Source: Cryoendolithus antarcticus
Lineage: Eukaryota; Ascomycota; Dothideomycetes; Cladosporiales; Cladosporiaceae
Length of the DNA stretch: 64,000 nt
Direction: 5' to 3'
NCBI GenBank assembly: GCA_002077065.1
Contig: NAJO01000024.1
Span: 620,001-684,000 of the forward strand
Part shown: piece after piece, positions 10,991-21,929 of the stretch
Position numbering within the stretch: position 1 is the first letter of the stretch
Layout: each line of letters begins with the position of its first letter
The notes under the pieces: model-generated
What the model saw: only the letters and a program-made list of their open reading frames with translations
Told to the model about the DNA's origin: nothing
Database searches by the model: none
Program-made: the position numbers and the translations under genes

Positions 10991-13615
10991 ATGGTGACCA
11001 GGAAACCTGTAGGTCCAACACTGGACACTACGACGCAGCAGGGTGGACAGAATAGACCACCATATCCGGCTACGCCTGTTGTCGACAGCTCGAAGTTCCC
11101 GGCCAGCACAAATAGTATATACTCGCCCAGCCTGGATTCATCACCTGCGTTTGATCTGGTGGATATGGAACAGGCTAGGCAAAAGCAGAGACGAGATTCA
11201 GATGTCTCTTCGCACGGGACATGGGATTCGGACGGGGATGAGGATCGACGAACGCCGGATGAGGGAGATATACCGCAGCCCTTAAGGATTACACCGAGTA
11301 AGCAGAATCTCGGTAGGCCGGATCATGAGAGAAAAGATGAACGGGAGACACTTCCAGCAGCATTACGGCCAGGACCTGCGAGCGGAGAGACAGCTGCTTT
11401 GAGGTCTTCGCAGGATAGTCAGCGGCATGAGCAGGCGAACCCATGGGCCAATGAGACGCAGACGCACGGCAATCTGGAGTCCAACAATCCGTACTTGCGG
11501 AACCAAACGACAGGAGCGACTGCTGCCTGGCCACCGTATCCGGCCACGCCATCTTCCCAAGAGCCACCAGCTCCTTCCAGTGCCCCTCCAGCACCACCCG
11601 TTGAGCTACCTACGATACAGACGCCTTCCGCCGAGATGTCGCAAATGTTACTCAAAGGAGATGCGCCGCACGATGCTGCAGAGAGTCAAAATGCGTGGGC
11701 CACCCAGAAACAGCCAACACCGGAGGAAAAGTGGAATAGTGCACCGGAAGTAGCCTACCCTCCACCTCCTGGTCCACCACCTATGACTCACAACTTGATG
11801 GACCAAGACCAACCGATATCTCAGCATCTCACAGGAACAGTGTCCTCCCGAACGTCACCTCCGACTATCGCGATACCACCACCAGCTACATCGACGCAAC
11901 CGAGGAACTCAATACCGGAGACTCCAGGCACGAGGAACAGACGACAAAAGAGCGAGCATTATCAGATCAAGCACGTCAATTGGCTGGATGGGACAACCAT
12001 GAGGCAATCTCCTATCCTCACACAAAACGCAAATGGGCCATGTCCGCTACTAGCACTAGTCAACGCTTTAGTACTTAGCACGCCACGAGAAGCTGATACA
12101 GCATTGTTAGAGACACTACGCACACGGGAACAAGTCAGTTTGGGTTTGATGCTCGACGCTGTGTTCGATGAGCTTATGTCTGGCCGGAGAGGGGACACCG
12201 CTCAAGAGCTACCAGATGTGAGCGAGCTGTACGCTTTCCTGCTAGCGTTGCATACTGGCATGAATGTCAATCCACGTTTCGTGCCACCCATGAACGTCAA
12301 CAGCATGACAGGAGTCCAGTCCACAAGAAGCGGCGGCTTCGAGCAAACCCGGGAGATGCGACTTTATGCAACATTCGGGCTTCCTTTAGTACATGGCTGG
12401 GTCCCATCGAACAGTGCGCCGGCCTATGATGCATTCTCGCGGACGGCTCAGACGTTCGAGGACGCCCAGAACGTTCAATTCGCAGAGTCAGAGCTCGAGG
12501 ATAAGCTACGAAGCGAAGGACTTTCCGGCGCTGAGCAGCAAACACTACAAGACATCCACACGGTCAAGTCGTTTCTCAACAACTGGCCAACGCAGCTGAC
12601 AGATCACGGACTTGAGACCATGTCAAGAACGCTACCATCTGGTCAAGTGGCGATACTTTTCCGAAATGACCACTTCAGCACGCTTTACAAGGAGCCCAAG
12701 CATGGTGCTTTGATGACTTTGGTCACAGACGCGGGGTATGGATCGCACGATGAGATCGTATGGGAGAGTCTAGTAGACGTCAATGGCGCTGCGAGCGAGA
12801 TGTTCAGTGGTGACTTTAGGGTCGTGAGCCATCAGCAGGACGCTCGACTCAATCAGGGCAACTCTGGCGGCGGTAATGATGGCTGGGAGACTGTGCCGAT
12901 GCGAAACCGCAATCCACAACCAGTGGCAGCTGAGGAGCAGCCTCCACCGCTCCCTGGTCCACGCCCGACATCCTTCCAAGCTTCGACCCCACAAACGCAC
13001 GTCATGTCTCCATCCGAGCAAGAAGACCATGACCTCGCCCTTGCCCTCCAACTCCAAGAAGAGGAAGAGTCATCCCACCGCCAAGCCGAAGCCCAGCGTC
13101 GTCGCGACACTGAGCTGTCCGAGCAATTCCTCTCGCGAGAATCCACATCAGGTCCACCCACCATCCCACCCCGACGAGGAGCAGGCCGTGTACCTTCAGC
13201 AGGCGGCGTAAGACCTGGTGTAACCCGACCCACTGCACCTGGAGACCCGGAGGCGCCACCAAGCTATGCTCAGAGCCGTGTTGATCGACCATATAGGGAA
13301 GACGGTACAACACCGGCGCCGGTAGCGCAGGGCAACCCGTTGAATGCTTACGATGCGCTACGAAGACAGCAGCAACAACCGGGCTTTAGCCCTGGTCCGA
13401 CGCTGCAGCATCAGCAGACTGGGAGTATTGCAGGATCACCTCAGACACACGGCAGGCGACCCTCTGCTGGTCGAGGTAGGAGGACTAGTCAGGGTGTACC
13501 GGGTGCGTTTGGGAGTGTGGCACCGGGCGGCGGTATGGGTGGTGGCGGCAGACCTCACGTGCCACCTCAAAAAGGTACGGTGCAGGAGGCTGAAGAGCGA
13601 TGTAGCGTCATGTGA
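10991..13615 (+). CDS. MIY1: MINDY-family K48-ubiquitin deubiquitinase with CaaX-like C-terminus
   Basis: Single exon, 874 aa from ATG 10991 (882 aa from ATG 10967; the later start gives the more usual MVTRKP beginning). MINDY enzymes are cysteine proteases that trim long Lys48-linked ubiquitin chains. Seen: about 320 residues of disordered, Pro-rich leader; the catalytic domain opening at HYQIKHVNWLDG; Gln345 and Cys351 in TQNANGPCPLL, and His561 in FRNDHFS, which form the family's catalytic set; then a ubiquitin-binding-like acidic/ALALQLQ helix (about 675-690) and another disordered tail. The protein ends CSVM, a farnesylation-type CaaX box, suggesting membrane attachment. Function is firm; lipidation is inference. 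Confidence 0.9.
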   Translation: MVTRKPVGPTLDTTTQQGGQNRPPYPATPVVDSSKFPASTNSIYSPSLDSSPAFDLVDMEQARQKQRRDSDVSSHGTWDSDGDEDRRTPDEGDIPQPLRITPSKQNLGRPDHERKDERETLPAALRPGPASGETAALRSSQDSQRHEQANPWANETQTHGNLESNNPYLRNQTTGATAAWPPYPATPSSQEPPAPSSAPPAPPVELPTIQTPSAEMSQMLLKGDAPHDAAESQNAWATQKQPTPEEKWNSAPEVAYPPPPGPPPMTHNLMDQDQPISQHLTGTVSSRTSPPTIAIPPPATSTQPRNSIPETPGTRNRRQKSEHYQIKHVNWLDGTTMRQSPILTQNANGPCPLLALVNALVLSTPREADTALLETLRTREQVSLGLMLDAVFDELMSGRRGDTAQELPDVSELYAFLLALHTGMNVNPRFVPPMNVNSMTGVQSTRSGGFEQTREMRLYATFGLPLVHGWVPSNSAPAYDAFSRTAQTFEDAQNVQFAESELEDKLRSEGLSGAEQQTLQDIHTVKSFLNNWPTQLTDHGLETMSRTLPSGQVAILFRNDHFSTLYKEPKHGALMTLVTDAGYGSHDEIVWESLVDVNGAASEMFSGDFRVVSHQQDARLNQGNSGGGNDGWETVPMRNRNPQPVAAEEQPPPLPGPRPTSFQASTPQTHVMSPSEQEDHDLALALQLQEEEESSHRQAEAQRRRDTELSEQFLSRESTSGPPTIPPRRGAGRVPSAGGVRPGVTRPTAPGDPEAPPSYAQSRVDRPYREDGTTPAPVAQGNPLNAYDALRRQQQQPGFSPGPTLQHQQTGSIAGSPQTHGRRPSAGRGRRTSQGVPGAFGSVAPGGGMGGGGRPHVPPQKGTVQEAEERCSVM

Positions 13616-14074
13616 ACGACTGGAACGAAACGATCAAGATACCCTCGAATGCGATTTTGTATAGCTAGGCTTTACTCCCTTTTGCGTCCTATCTGTAGGG
13701 AAATGTCTCTTTTATGTCTACGATCGATTACTCCATGTCGCCAAGACCTGAGATCTTGATCTCGCCCCCGTGTCTGCTCGACAGCATCTGCTTCTGTACT
13801 CCTGCCACTTCACTCATACCGCACCATAAAGAAGCCATGGTCTCGAAAAGGCATAGTTAGATCCACATTGATAAACGGATCTAGATCCATCTGCAGGTAC
13901 CATCTCAAACTCTCAGTGCCTTCTTTACGTCATGACCTAGCTCTCGTTCCATCGAAGTGATCACAGAGCTCATGCTATAGGCAAAATCATACTATCTTTC
14001 ACTGCACTCCGCGACTCTCCTGATACTATCCAGATATCACGTAGCTCTCCGGCTTTCCCCAACTGACCACAGGC
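13616..14074. other. 459 bp intergenic region upstream of the Ohr gene
   Basis: MINDY 3' region and the promoter of the OsmC/Ohr gene. No further gene or structured element recognised. Confidence 0.5.
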
Positions 14075-14645
14075 ATGCCTCCTTTTAACTCCCTCCGCCC
14101 GCTGCTCCGCTCTTCTCTTCCCGTCCAGCGCCGTGCCCTGAATTCCGCAACCGCACCCATATTGTACTCCGCCCGGGCAACAGTAAAAGGTGCCCGCACA
14201 GGCGTCGTCCACGGCGAAAACCTCGATGTGGAGCTCACCATGGCGAAAGCGCTTGGTGGCCCTGGCGATAAAGGAAAGACGAACCCCGAAGAGCTCTTTG
14301 CTGCGGGCTACGGTGCATGCTTTCAGAGTGCGATGAACGCAAGTGCATTGGGACTAGGGATCACGATGCCGAAGAAGCAAGACGACAGTATTGTGGAGAG
14401 TGTGGTGCATCTGGTAGGGGACATGAAGGGGCTGGATATGGGGATCAGGGTTGATATGAAGGTGTCCGTGAGAGGTCTTTCGGAAAGTGACCTGAGCAAA
14501 GTCATTGAGAAGGCAAAGGAGGTGTGCCCGTACAGCCGGGCTACAAGAGGTATGGCATTGTCCCGGGCGCGCTAGCAGCGAGCGGCGTACTGATCGATGA
14601 ACAGGGAATGTTGAAACGAACATCGAGGTCGTGAATCTTTCCTGA
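14075..14645 (+). CDS. OsmC/Ohr-type organic hydroperoxide reductase, probably mitochondrial
   Basis: Exons 14075-14549 and 14605-14645 (55 bp intron); 171 aa. Ohr proteins are thiol peroxidases that reduce organic and fatty-acid hydroperoxides. Seen: the first catalytic cysteine in GYGACFQSAMN and the second in the VCPYSRATRGN box; the intron falls within RATRG and exon 2 supplies the family ending NVETNIEVVNLS. The first 25 residues are rich in Arg, Leu and Ser with no acids, a typical mitochondrial presequence. This is a bacterial-type enzyme that many filamentous ascomycetes carry, probably by ancient transfer. Confident assignment; location is predicted only. Confidence 0.9.
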
Positions 14646-14970
14646 TGACGTGGAAATCGCACCATGGTCATCGAGGAGACAAGTGGGATGGGTGTGGAAC
14701 CGAATGTAAGAATCAATCGCTGCGACGGGTATGTACATATGACTCTGCTTCCCCGAACATCGACAGCGGTGGTAGAGGGTTTTCCATGTCAGCCGCGGCA
14801 GTGGTGTGTAGTGCTGTCGTTTCGGTGAGAGATCGAGAAGGCGGCAACAACTGGTATCCCACTCTCAGTGCACCGGCTTGTAGGAGTAGAAGGCCTTTTA
14901 GTGTTCTCGGAGACCAAGACTTTTGTACATATACGAATCAAGGACGTACTTCGGCTTGATCTCGCTCACC
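14646..14970. other. 325 bp gap between convergent genes
   Basis: 3' regions of the Ohr and FAD monooxygenase genes. Nothing else supported. Confidence 0.5.
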
Positions 14971-16337
14971 TCACCGATCCTTGAGCCTCGTCCTCAACAC
15001 CTCCCTCGCTTCTTCCACCAACTTTGCCACATCTACCTCCCCAATCCTTGCGTTCCGCTCCTTGATCTCCGCCTCCTGCGTCCCGAAGTCCCGTCCATAT
15101 TCCGTCTGCCACTCATAAATCCTCCCCTGTCTTGCACTACTCTGCACCAAGCCATCACCCCTCTCCTTCCTCACTTCGGAGAAAGTCGCAAACACGACTT
15201 CCACATCTTCGCGTGTCTGCACAGCAGAATCAGCGAGAAGCTCCGCCATGACAGCAGAGTCTTCTATGCACATGCCTGCGCCGGCGCCGTGGTGTGGCGA
15301 AGTAGCGTGAGCTGCGTCACCAAGGATGGCGATATTGCCCTTGGCGTATGAAGGCGGTGGGTTATCGCCGAGGTGGAAGATCGCCCAGATATCGAGATCC
15401 TCGGCTGTGAGTTTGAGCAGGCGCTGGACATCGCCGCTGAAACCGGCGAAGTCTTTGATCGCGTTTCGGCGTTTGGTGGGGGCTGTAAGCTTGTCAGAGC
15501 TTTGGCCCGTGAGGCTCGTCCAGTCTTCATCTTTGGTCGTGAAGGCTACGATATTCAGAGTTTGGCCGTGGTTGACTGGGAAGGTGAGCATGTGGCCACC
15601 TGGACCAAGATGCATGCAAGCATTCGAGGCTCGCTCTTCGCCGACTGCTTTGATCGCTTCTGCCATGGGCACGACACCTCGGTAGGCTATCTTGTGCGAA
15701 AAGGTCGGCTGTGCACACGGATGGTCATCGCCGTGAAGTAAGCGGCGGACGTTGGACTTGATGCCATCGCAGCCGATGATTGCATCGGCTTCTGCTGTCG
15801 AGCCGTCTGCGAACTGCAACGTCGACCGGCCGGAGTCGTTCTGTACGATGTTCTTGAGTCTCTTGTTGAAGTGGCAAAGCTTGTCCGGAACGAGATGGAT
15901 CAGAGATTCGAGGTACCTCGCTCGATGTACGCCGTTCTGGCCGATGCTGCTGTATATCGTCTGTAGCTCATCGTCAGCCGACCATTCGCTCCATGAGCTG
16001 ATTCTAGACGATGACTCACATAGACCAGCTTTGACGTCTCAAGCTCCTCTCCTTCATCGCCGAACGCATCGTGATAATCGAACCATACCTTCTCCTTTTT
16101 CGGCCACAAGTTCCTAGTTCGCACCTTGAGGAACGCATCGTAGACTTCGTCGTGGCAAATCTTCATTGACCCGACTGCATTGGCATTAAATGACACACCA
16201 GCACCAATCTCGCCAAATGCTTTCGCAGCCTCGTAGATCTGTATCTTAATGCCGCGATGGTGCAATGCGATGGCTAGAGTCAGGCCAGTGATGCCACCGC
16301 CGACAATGGCTATCTCGAAGGGCTTTTGTGTCGCCAT
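14971..16337 (-). CDS. FAD-dependent aromatic monooxygenase (salicylate hydroxylase-like)
   Basis: Exon 1 16337-16020, exon 2 15960-14971, phase-0 59 bp intron; 435 aa. Class A flavin monooxygenases hydroxylate phenolic rings using NAD(P)H and O2. Seen: the FAD ADP-binding GGGITG at residues 13-18, the EIGAGVSFNANA block, the DG motif in IIGCDGIKSNVRR, and the GD motif ILGDAAHATSPHHGAGAG contacting the flavin ribityl chain. The combination resembles salicylate 1-monooxygenases of fungi. No other aromatic-catabolism gene is next to it, so the substrate is open; a role in a dispersed salicylate or phenolic degradation pathway is plausible. Confidence 0.86.
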
Positions 16338-16813
16338 GGCCAGACCAATTACTTATGCGACTGCAAGTCTGAGTAGAGCGCGAAGAACCTCTATTCACAC
16401 AGCTATCTCTCAAGCGCGCCTTCGTTGCATCTTCCAACCCTGCTGTTTACAACGATGGTATGTGTTAAGGTTGTTGAAGATTGACTTAGTGATAATTGCG
16501 CCTCATACTCATGAATGTTCTGGGAGACTCTTCAAACGCAATCTATGGTCCTGCTCGGCCGTTCTGAGGCTTTTGAAAGCGCCCAGATTGGTGGTAGCCG
16601 TATTGGTTGCCGGATGGTCGGTCGTCCTTCGGGATACTTCGTCAGTCTGGGGCCCCACAATCATCCCCGCACTTGCTCGATCGATCAGTATTGTGGTCAC
16701 TACAACAACAACAGCACCTGCAGCGTAAATAGTACTCCTGACTACCTGAATAAGTCAACACTGTGTAGTGATCGATGCGCCCTCCATGGTGGCAATGCAC
16801 ACCAAAAGAAGTC
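16338..16813. other. 476 bp intergenic region, monooxygenase promoter side
   Basis: Upstream of the monooxygenase and downstream of ORC6. It contains short CAA-rich stretches (about 16700-16720). No gene supported. Confidence 0.5.
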
Positions 16814-18022
16814 TCAGCCGCGACTCTCGATCGCAGCAATTTGCACCAGGATTTCTGCCTTCCAATCCACATAAGCTGCTTGCCTCTCTTCGCTCAGCCA
16901 ATCCACAGCAGGCTGGAACATCGTCCCAAGCCCAGGCAGAAGTCCAGCAGCTCCTGCATCGTGCTCGTCGAGCATTTCTGAACGCTGGGCATGCTTCTCC
17001 ATCCTCCGCAACGGCGTCTTGGCAGGCAGCTTCTTGCTCCTGACAGCAGCGACGTTGTCGTTTTCGGTGCCGTTGTCCATATCGACGTCTCCTTCCGCAA
17101 AAGGCAAGTCCTTGTACCAGTCCATCGTCAGCCAGCCATCAGGTTCGGCATGTTCAAGAAAGAGCGGGATGTTATAGTGCAACGCCTCGTCACCCGAGTT
17201 CTGTGCACTTCCTTTGACTCCGAGGAAGCCTAGTGTCATGTCAACGACATCGCGCAAGGATGGAGGATGTTGGCGCGTCCTCGTCGTCGTGAGCAGATAG
17301 ATCGCACCAACGAGAGCGTGGATTTCGGACTCAGTTAGGGGTTCGATAGCTTCGGCGATAGATCCGTCTAGCTTGCGCTTCTTACTTGGTGTGTTTCGAT
17401 CCTTGTCATCGTCCCGCGGTCGCTGCAGGTGATCGATTACTGACTCCACGCCTGCGTACACATGAGTGACGACTTCCGGCGTTCCTAGCATCTTGCACAA
17501 GTACTGAATGAGCTCCTTGGTCTTCTTTGACAGGCCAGCATTGTCTTTGGGCTGTGAGATTCCCCTGCTCCGCTTACCCAGCGTCGACCCTCCCGACCGT
17601 TCCACCGGCGTATTGGTCCCACTCGCTGCACTCCCCAACCCCTTCATCCTCACGCTCAGCGGCGTCACCTTCCCCTTGCTTCCAATCCCACCCCCTGATT
17701 CTCCATCCTGCCCCCTCTTTCTCTTCGGCGTCGCTGGCGCTACAGGCAAAGTCGAATCCAGAAACCCATACAACTTCTTATACACCCTCGGCCCACATGG
17801 CGGTGCGATTTTGCCAATCTCAAGGTTCGCCTTATGCTTGAGGCGCTCGCAGGCTAGATGACAGCAAGCGTATGTTCGTGCGATCTCCTCATCTTGCTTG
17901 AGTTTGGGAACCTTGGCGCGGGATTGGGCAAGGAGGGAGAATGCGAGATCGATGAGAGTTGAGGGAAGGGAGGGGGCGGTGGGCACGATGAGGTGAAGGG
18001 AGCGTTCTATGGCGGCGGCCAT
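16814..18022 (-). CDS. ORC6: Origin recognition complex subunit 6
   Basis: Single exon, 402 aa, ATG at 18022. Orc6 is the sixth subunit of ORC and is required to load the MCM helicase at origins. Seen: the N-terminal cyclin-box-like helical domain (residues about 1-95: ERSLHLIVPTAP, ARTYACCHLACERLKHKANL, PRVYKKLYGFLD), a Ser/Pro/Lys-rich linker with several T/S-P sites and KRKR stretches, then a second helical domain containing TKELIQYLCKMLGTPEVVTHVYAG. The TPKRKR and S/TP sites are candidate CDK targets. The promoter holds a consensus MCB box 73 bp upstream. Divergent from fast-evolving yeast Orc6, but the fungal family pattern is clear. Confidence 0.85.
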   Translation of the reverse strand: MAAAIERSLHLIVPTAPSLPSTLIDLAFSLLAQSRAKVPKLKQDEEIARTYACCHLACERLKHKANLEIGKIAPPCGPRVYKKLYGFLDSTLPVAPATPKRKRGQDGESGGGIGSKGKVTPLSVRMKGLGSAASGTNTPVERSGGSTLGKRSRGISQPKDNAGLSKKTKELIQYLCKMLGTPEVVTHVYAGVESVIDHLQRPRDDDKDRNTPSKKRKLDGSIAEAIEPLTESEIHALVGAIYLLTTTRTRQHPPSLRDVVDMTLGFLGVKGSAQNSGDEALHYNIPLFLEHAEPDGWLTMDWYKDLPFAEGDVDMDNGTENDNVAAVRSKKLPAKTPLRRMEKHAQRSEMLDEHDAGAAGLLPGLGTMFQPAVDWLSEERQAAYVDWKAEILVQIAAIESRG

Positions 18023-18537
18023 GGTAAAGGCGAAAGGGAAGTGTAAGTGTTGAGGCCGATATGGAGAAATATGGGCGTGCGTAGCAGTTGGCGGACGCGT
18101 GGGACGGTGGAAAGTGACTCACGAGATCGGCGCGAGGTCACGTTATCACTTCAACGCTAGCTCTCTGGGAGCAGGTGAGAGGTGACAGAAGCATGATCGT
18201 CGGAGGTCTGACATGCCGGGCTCCCTATCAAGGCTCTCAACGGCAGCTCTGAGTCTCGTGTGGTAACGTGAATGCATCCACGACTGTATCGAGCCCTACT
18301 TGGTCACAGAGAGACTTCGTGTAGTCAAGTCTGCTCTCCGTGTATGCTTCACCGTGACACCGCACACAAGTAGTGCACCACAACGGTGAGATCCATCAGC
18401 GTGATCCTAGGAGAGCCGTAACTTCATACATCGTGTACATTCCTCATCTCCCCCTTCACTCTGCCTCTGATCGACACCCCATCTCACAATTACGTATGCA
18501 CAGCTCATAGCACCACAGCCCAGCCAAACCTAGCCAT
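18023..18537. other. 515 bp intergenic region, ORC6 promoter and HSF1 3' end
   Basis: Apart from the MCB/AP-1-type sites close to ORC6, no gene or structured element was seen. Confidence 0.5.
18095..18121 (-). promoter_or_regulatory. MCB (ACGCGT) and AP-1/GCN4-type (TGACTCA) sites upstream of ORC6
   Basis: ACGCGT at 18095-18100 is the MluI cell-cycle box bound by MBF (Mbp1-Swi6) and is 73 bp upstream of the ORC6 start. A perfect TGACTCA palindrome follows at 18115-18121. MBF drives G1/S expression of replication genes in yeasts, so the placement fits the gene. Sequence matches are exact; function is inferred. Confidence 0.5.
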
Positions 18538-20581
18538 TCACCCTCGCTTCTGCCGCTTCCCTGCAGACTCCGGCGTCTCCGCCTCCTCCACAGGAGGCAT
18601 GCCGGATCCATCCCCGCCTTCCCCGAACTCCCAGTCCACAGCACCACCAGGATCTGCCCCAAAGTCGAAGTTGAGGTCGTTATCGTCGTAGTTGATGAAC
18701 GCGTTGGGGTCGAAGAACCCCCCGTTCTCGCCAAGACCTGGTATGGCACCTGTGGGGCTTAAGGGCTGTAATCGACGATTCAATTCCGATACACGTTCGT
18801 CTTGTGCGCGTTGCATCGATGTAAGGAGAGCGAGTTGGTCTTGTTGCTGTTTGAGCATGTTGAGATCCGGCATTGAGGGAGAGACAAGGGCATTGTTTTG
18901 GGCGCCGGGCTGTTGTTGTTGTATTAGTGCTAGCATATCGTCCCTTTGTTGAGGGGTTAAAGGCGTATTCGACGCATTTGCGAAGTCTAGCGATGGTGCG
19001 GTGAAGCCTGGCGTCGATGCGTTTGTTGCATTGACGGAATTGATTAGACTCATCATTTGGTCGCTCTCGGGTGCTGTGGAGAGCATATCAGGTGTCGGAG
19101 CGTCGTTCTTCACCCTTGGGCTGTCCGTAGCTCCCCCTTGAGCGACACCCGTACTCTGTGTGCTCTCACGCCTGGGTCCGCCGGATTGATTCGTCGCTCT
19201 CCCCGGTGGTGAAAGCGAGCTTCTTGACGACGTTGGTGCAGTATGTACAATCCCAGGAGGTATCGGCGATGCCGGTGAGAGACCAGGATTGGTAGGTGCA
19301 TGGAGCAGAAGAGGTCGTTTTTGATATCGCTGCACTTGCTGATTATTGCCGTCAGGAGTCGTCTCAGAGTAGTCTTCCACAACACTCCCATGCTGTTGTT
19401 GCTTGTTTTGCTGATTGAACATGTCCATCAAGTTCTGGCCGGCGTGGTCCTCAAGGGAGCGATTGTAGAACGTCGCCAGAAACGTCAGTATCGCGTTGAT
19501 CGAACTTTCATGGCGATTGTGCAGTGCTTGGAACGCCGATGCTTGCTCATAAAACATCTCATTCTGTCGCTGCAGCTGCTGTATCATGTCCGAAATTTGC
19601 CGTTGCGAAGTTTTGAGGTCTGCAAGCTCTCGTCGAACAGACGCCAGCTCACTTCTAGGGAGTGGCGCAAGATCTCGACCACCTGCTGAGGACGAAAGCT
19701 TGAGCTCTGCTGCTAGACGCCCCTCGACATCGGGCGAACCACGCGCATCGTCATCACTCTCATCTCCCTTGGCTGTGCCATCTCGCTTGCGCTTGATGCC
19801 TGCTTTGGTCATGGGCTTCTGGATCAACCACAGCAGGTCGGGGCGGTTGCGCCGGAAGTAAGGATGTGAGTACATGCTAGGTGGCTTCACCCCCTTCCGC
19901 GCCTTCTCAGACTGCCGTAGAGACCCGTCTGTGATATTAACGGTCTTGTGGAAGCCATACATGTTCAGCTGCCGCACGAATGATGCATAGTTGTTGTGCT
20001 TGAAGAGCTCGGGAATGAGAGTGCGCGCGAATTCGTCCTCATCGATCACGATGAACGACCGTCCATCGTCTGCCCATCGAATGAGATCTGTGTTGCCGCT
20101 GTCCAGAAAGCTATATCTCGTCAGTATCTCCCTACGTAGCTCAAGCCGTTTGCTCCACGCACCTGCTGAGTTTCTGCACAAACGGCGGTATCTGCTTGCG
20201 CTTGCCCTGCGCATCCTTCTTGGCCGAAGCGACTCTCATCTCCAGTTCCTTCTCGTCTTCCTCATCCTGTCGAGCCATATCTCCACCGCCAGCACCACCA
20301 TACCCATTCCACGCTTCCTGCTGAGCACTTTGCGCAGTCAATTGCTGATTCCGCGACCTCCGCACAAGATCTGTGCTAGGTACAGATGCAAGGCTGCTTC
20401 CATACGTAGGCGCTTGTGCAGGGTTCAGGTTTTGCGCATAAGCGTTCGGATCCAGCAGGGAAGAGTCCTGATATTGCGGATCGAAATTGTAGTTCGTAAA
20501 ATCGGTGTTTTGCGGGATCGAGGTGAAGTCGAAGGTATCGGGCTCCTGCATCATGTTTCTGGAGGATGCCGGACGCTGCAT
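18538..20581 (-). CDS. HSF1: Heat shock transcription factor (HSF1 type)
   Basis: Exon 1 20581-20163, exon 2 20110-18538 (52 bp intron, splitting a Ser codon inside the DNA-binding domain); 663 aa. A nuclear trimeric activator that binds inverted GAA repeats in chaperone-gene promoters. Seen: a disordered leader, the winged-helix domain at about residues 132-240 with the recognition block FKHNNYASFVRQLNMYGFHK, a nuclear-signal-like IKRKRD, then a heptad-repeat trimerisation region (about 285-350: RRELADLKTSQRQISDMIQQL ...), a long Gln/Ser/Pro-rich region and an acidic C-terminal segment rich in Asp, Asn and Phe, probably the activation domain. No response-regulator domain follows, which separates it from Skn7. 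Confidence 0.93.
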
Positions 20582-21929
20582 TGTGTGGTTGGTAGGAATA
20601 GATGCGTCCAGACCCTACTTATGAGGCAGGAGATTGTCAGCTTCAGGCATCTGAGAAGTACTGGCAAGGCTGAGGCGCTTCTAGTGCATATTGCATTGTC
20701 GCTGTCCAGATTCACAAAGACATGGACTGGTCAATGTCTTGGTGCACTTGCGACAAGGCTGAGTCATGTAAGGCTGAAATGGAGCTCAGTCCGAGTCTGC
20801 TCGTGGAACAAGCTGACATAATGGAGAGTCTATCACAACCTCCAGGGGACAGGTGAGGCCTGTCAAATTGTTTATCTGTACTTTGTTGCCACGGGCGTCT
20901 ATCTTCTCTGTTACATGTTGGCATACAAGTGCTCATACTAAGCATTCCACTGCAGTACGAAGCCGTGGTCGCGCGTCCTCGAGCATGACAGCATCAACAG
21001 ACTTCGGTACGATGTACATGTGTGCTTGCAAGACAGTGAATTTCACCCAAGTCAGGAGATATGAATTGACCAATATGCTGTGCAAGACACCATCCTCCAA
21101 GTACTGGCTATCTACAGCCGTAGATGATCATGGCATATCGATACTGTATGCTCCTCATACGCACCAGCGACGGTGTCTAGTCTGCTTCACGGCGCCAGAT
21201 GAAAGCTTGCCGACGTCTCCTAGGCGAATGCGAAAGGTTCATGCCTCGTGTGGTCGACCTGAGGCTCGCGAGACACACGGATAGTCACATTCAACATGTC
21301 TACTAGCTCTCCACGTCAACCTCTTGGTTGTCCGGCTCCAGGTTCCCCCAGGTTCCGGGTGCTTCCGCTTCACTATGGTCGATCTCCCATATCTATCACG
21401 TGATAACACAATCATGGTTGGTTCCTGCCTACAAGTGAGCCTCAGGTGGACCTGCCAGTCCCAAAGGGGAAAGGTGCGTGCGATATGAGTGCGCCATTCA
21501 TGCAGGTAAGTCCCAATTCACGCTCTTCACGTGCTTCATTTCCTGGAGCCCCACTACTAGCCCCTCGGCGATTGGTTGGTGAGCTTAAGTATCGTTGTGA
21601 AGTCGGAGGCTTTGTCCAACACACACCGACCAACAACACCTTCGTCTCGCAACACTTGAGCCAGAAGCTCTCGAGGCCGTCGGCAGTCACTTGGATATAA
21701 GCACAACAACCCATACGATCCCCATATCCACCAAGGTATGTGCTTCTTACCACCGTCGACAAGGTATTGTTGACAACTCGATGTCTGCCTTTGCGCTACG
21801 TTCTGTGGCATAAGTCGCACATCGAGCTGTGGCATATCCACGTCAACCAAGACCACCTTTGGCATCCACCAGAAGTCGCTTGAATAGTACCAAGATCACT
21901 GACACCTTCCCTTGCAGACCACCTACACC
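20582..21929. other. 1.35 kb divergent intergenic region (HSF1 / Myb-like nuclear protein)
   Basis: No supported gene. Short ORFs (for example 143 codons at 20853) lack protein character. It carries the promoters of HSF1 and of the 21.9 kb gene, including a perfect 12-base CACGTG palindrome near 21.4 kb. Confidence 0.5.
21394..21405. promoter_or_regulatory. Extended E-box palindrome TATCACGTGATA
   Basis: A perfect 12-base palindrome centred on CACGTG with the ATCACGTGAT flanks preferred by Cbf1-type bHLH factors. It is 525 bp upstream of the start at 21930 and about 810 bp upstream of HSF1. Binding is inferred. Confidence 0.35.

Noticed and set aside
19991..20821. 276-codon plus-strand ORF
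   Set aside because: Antisense to the HSF1 DNA-binding domain and leader; Arg/Leu/Ser-rich shadow.
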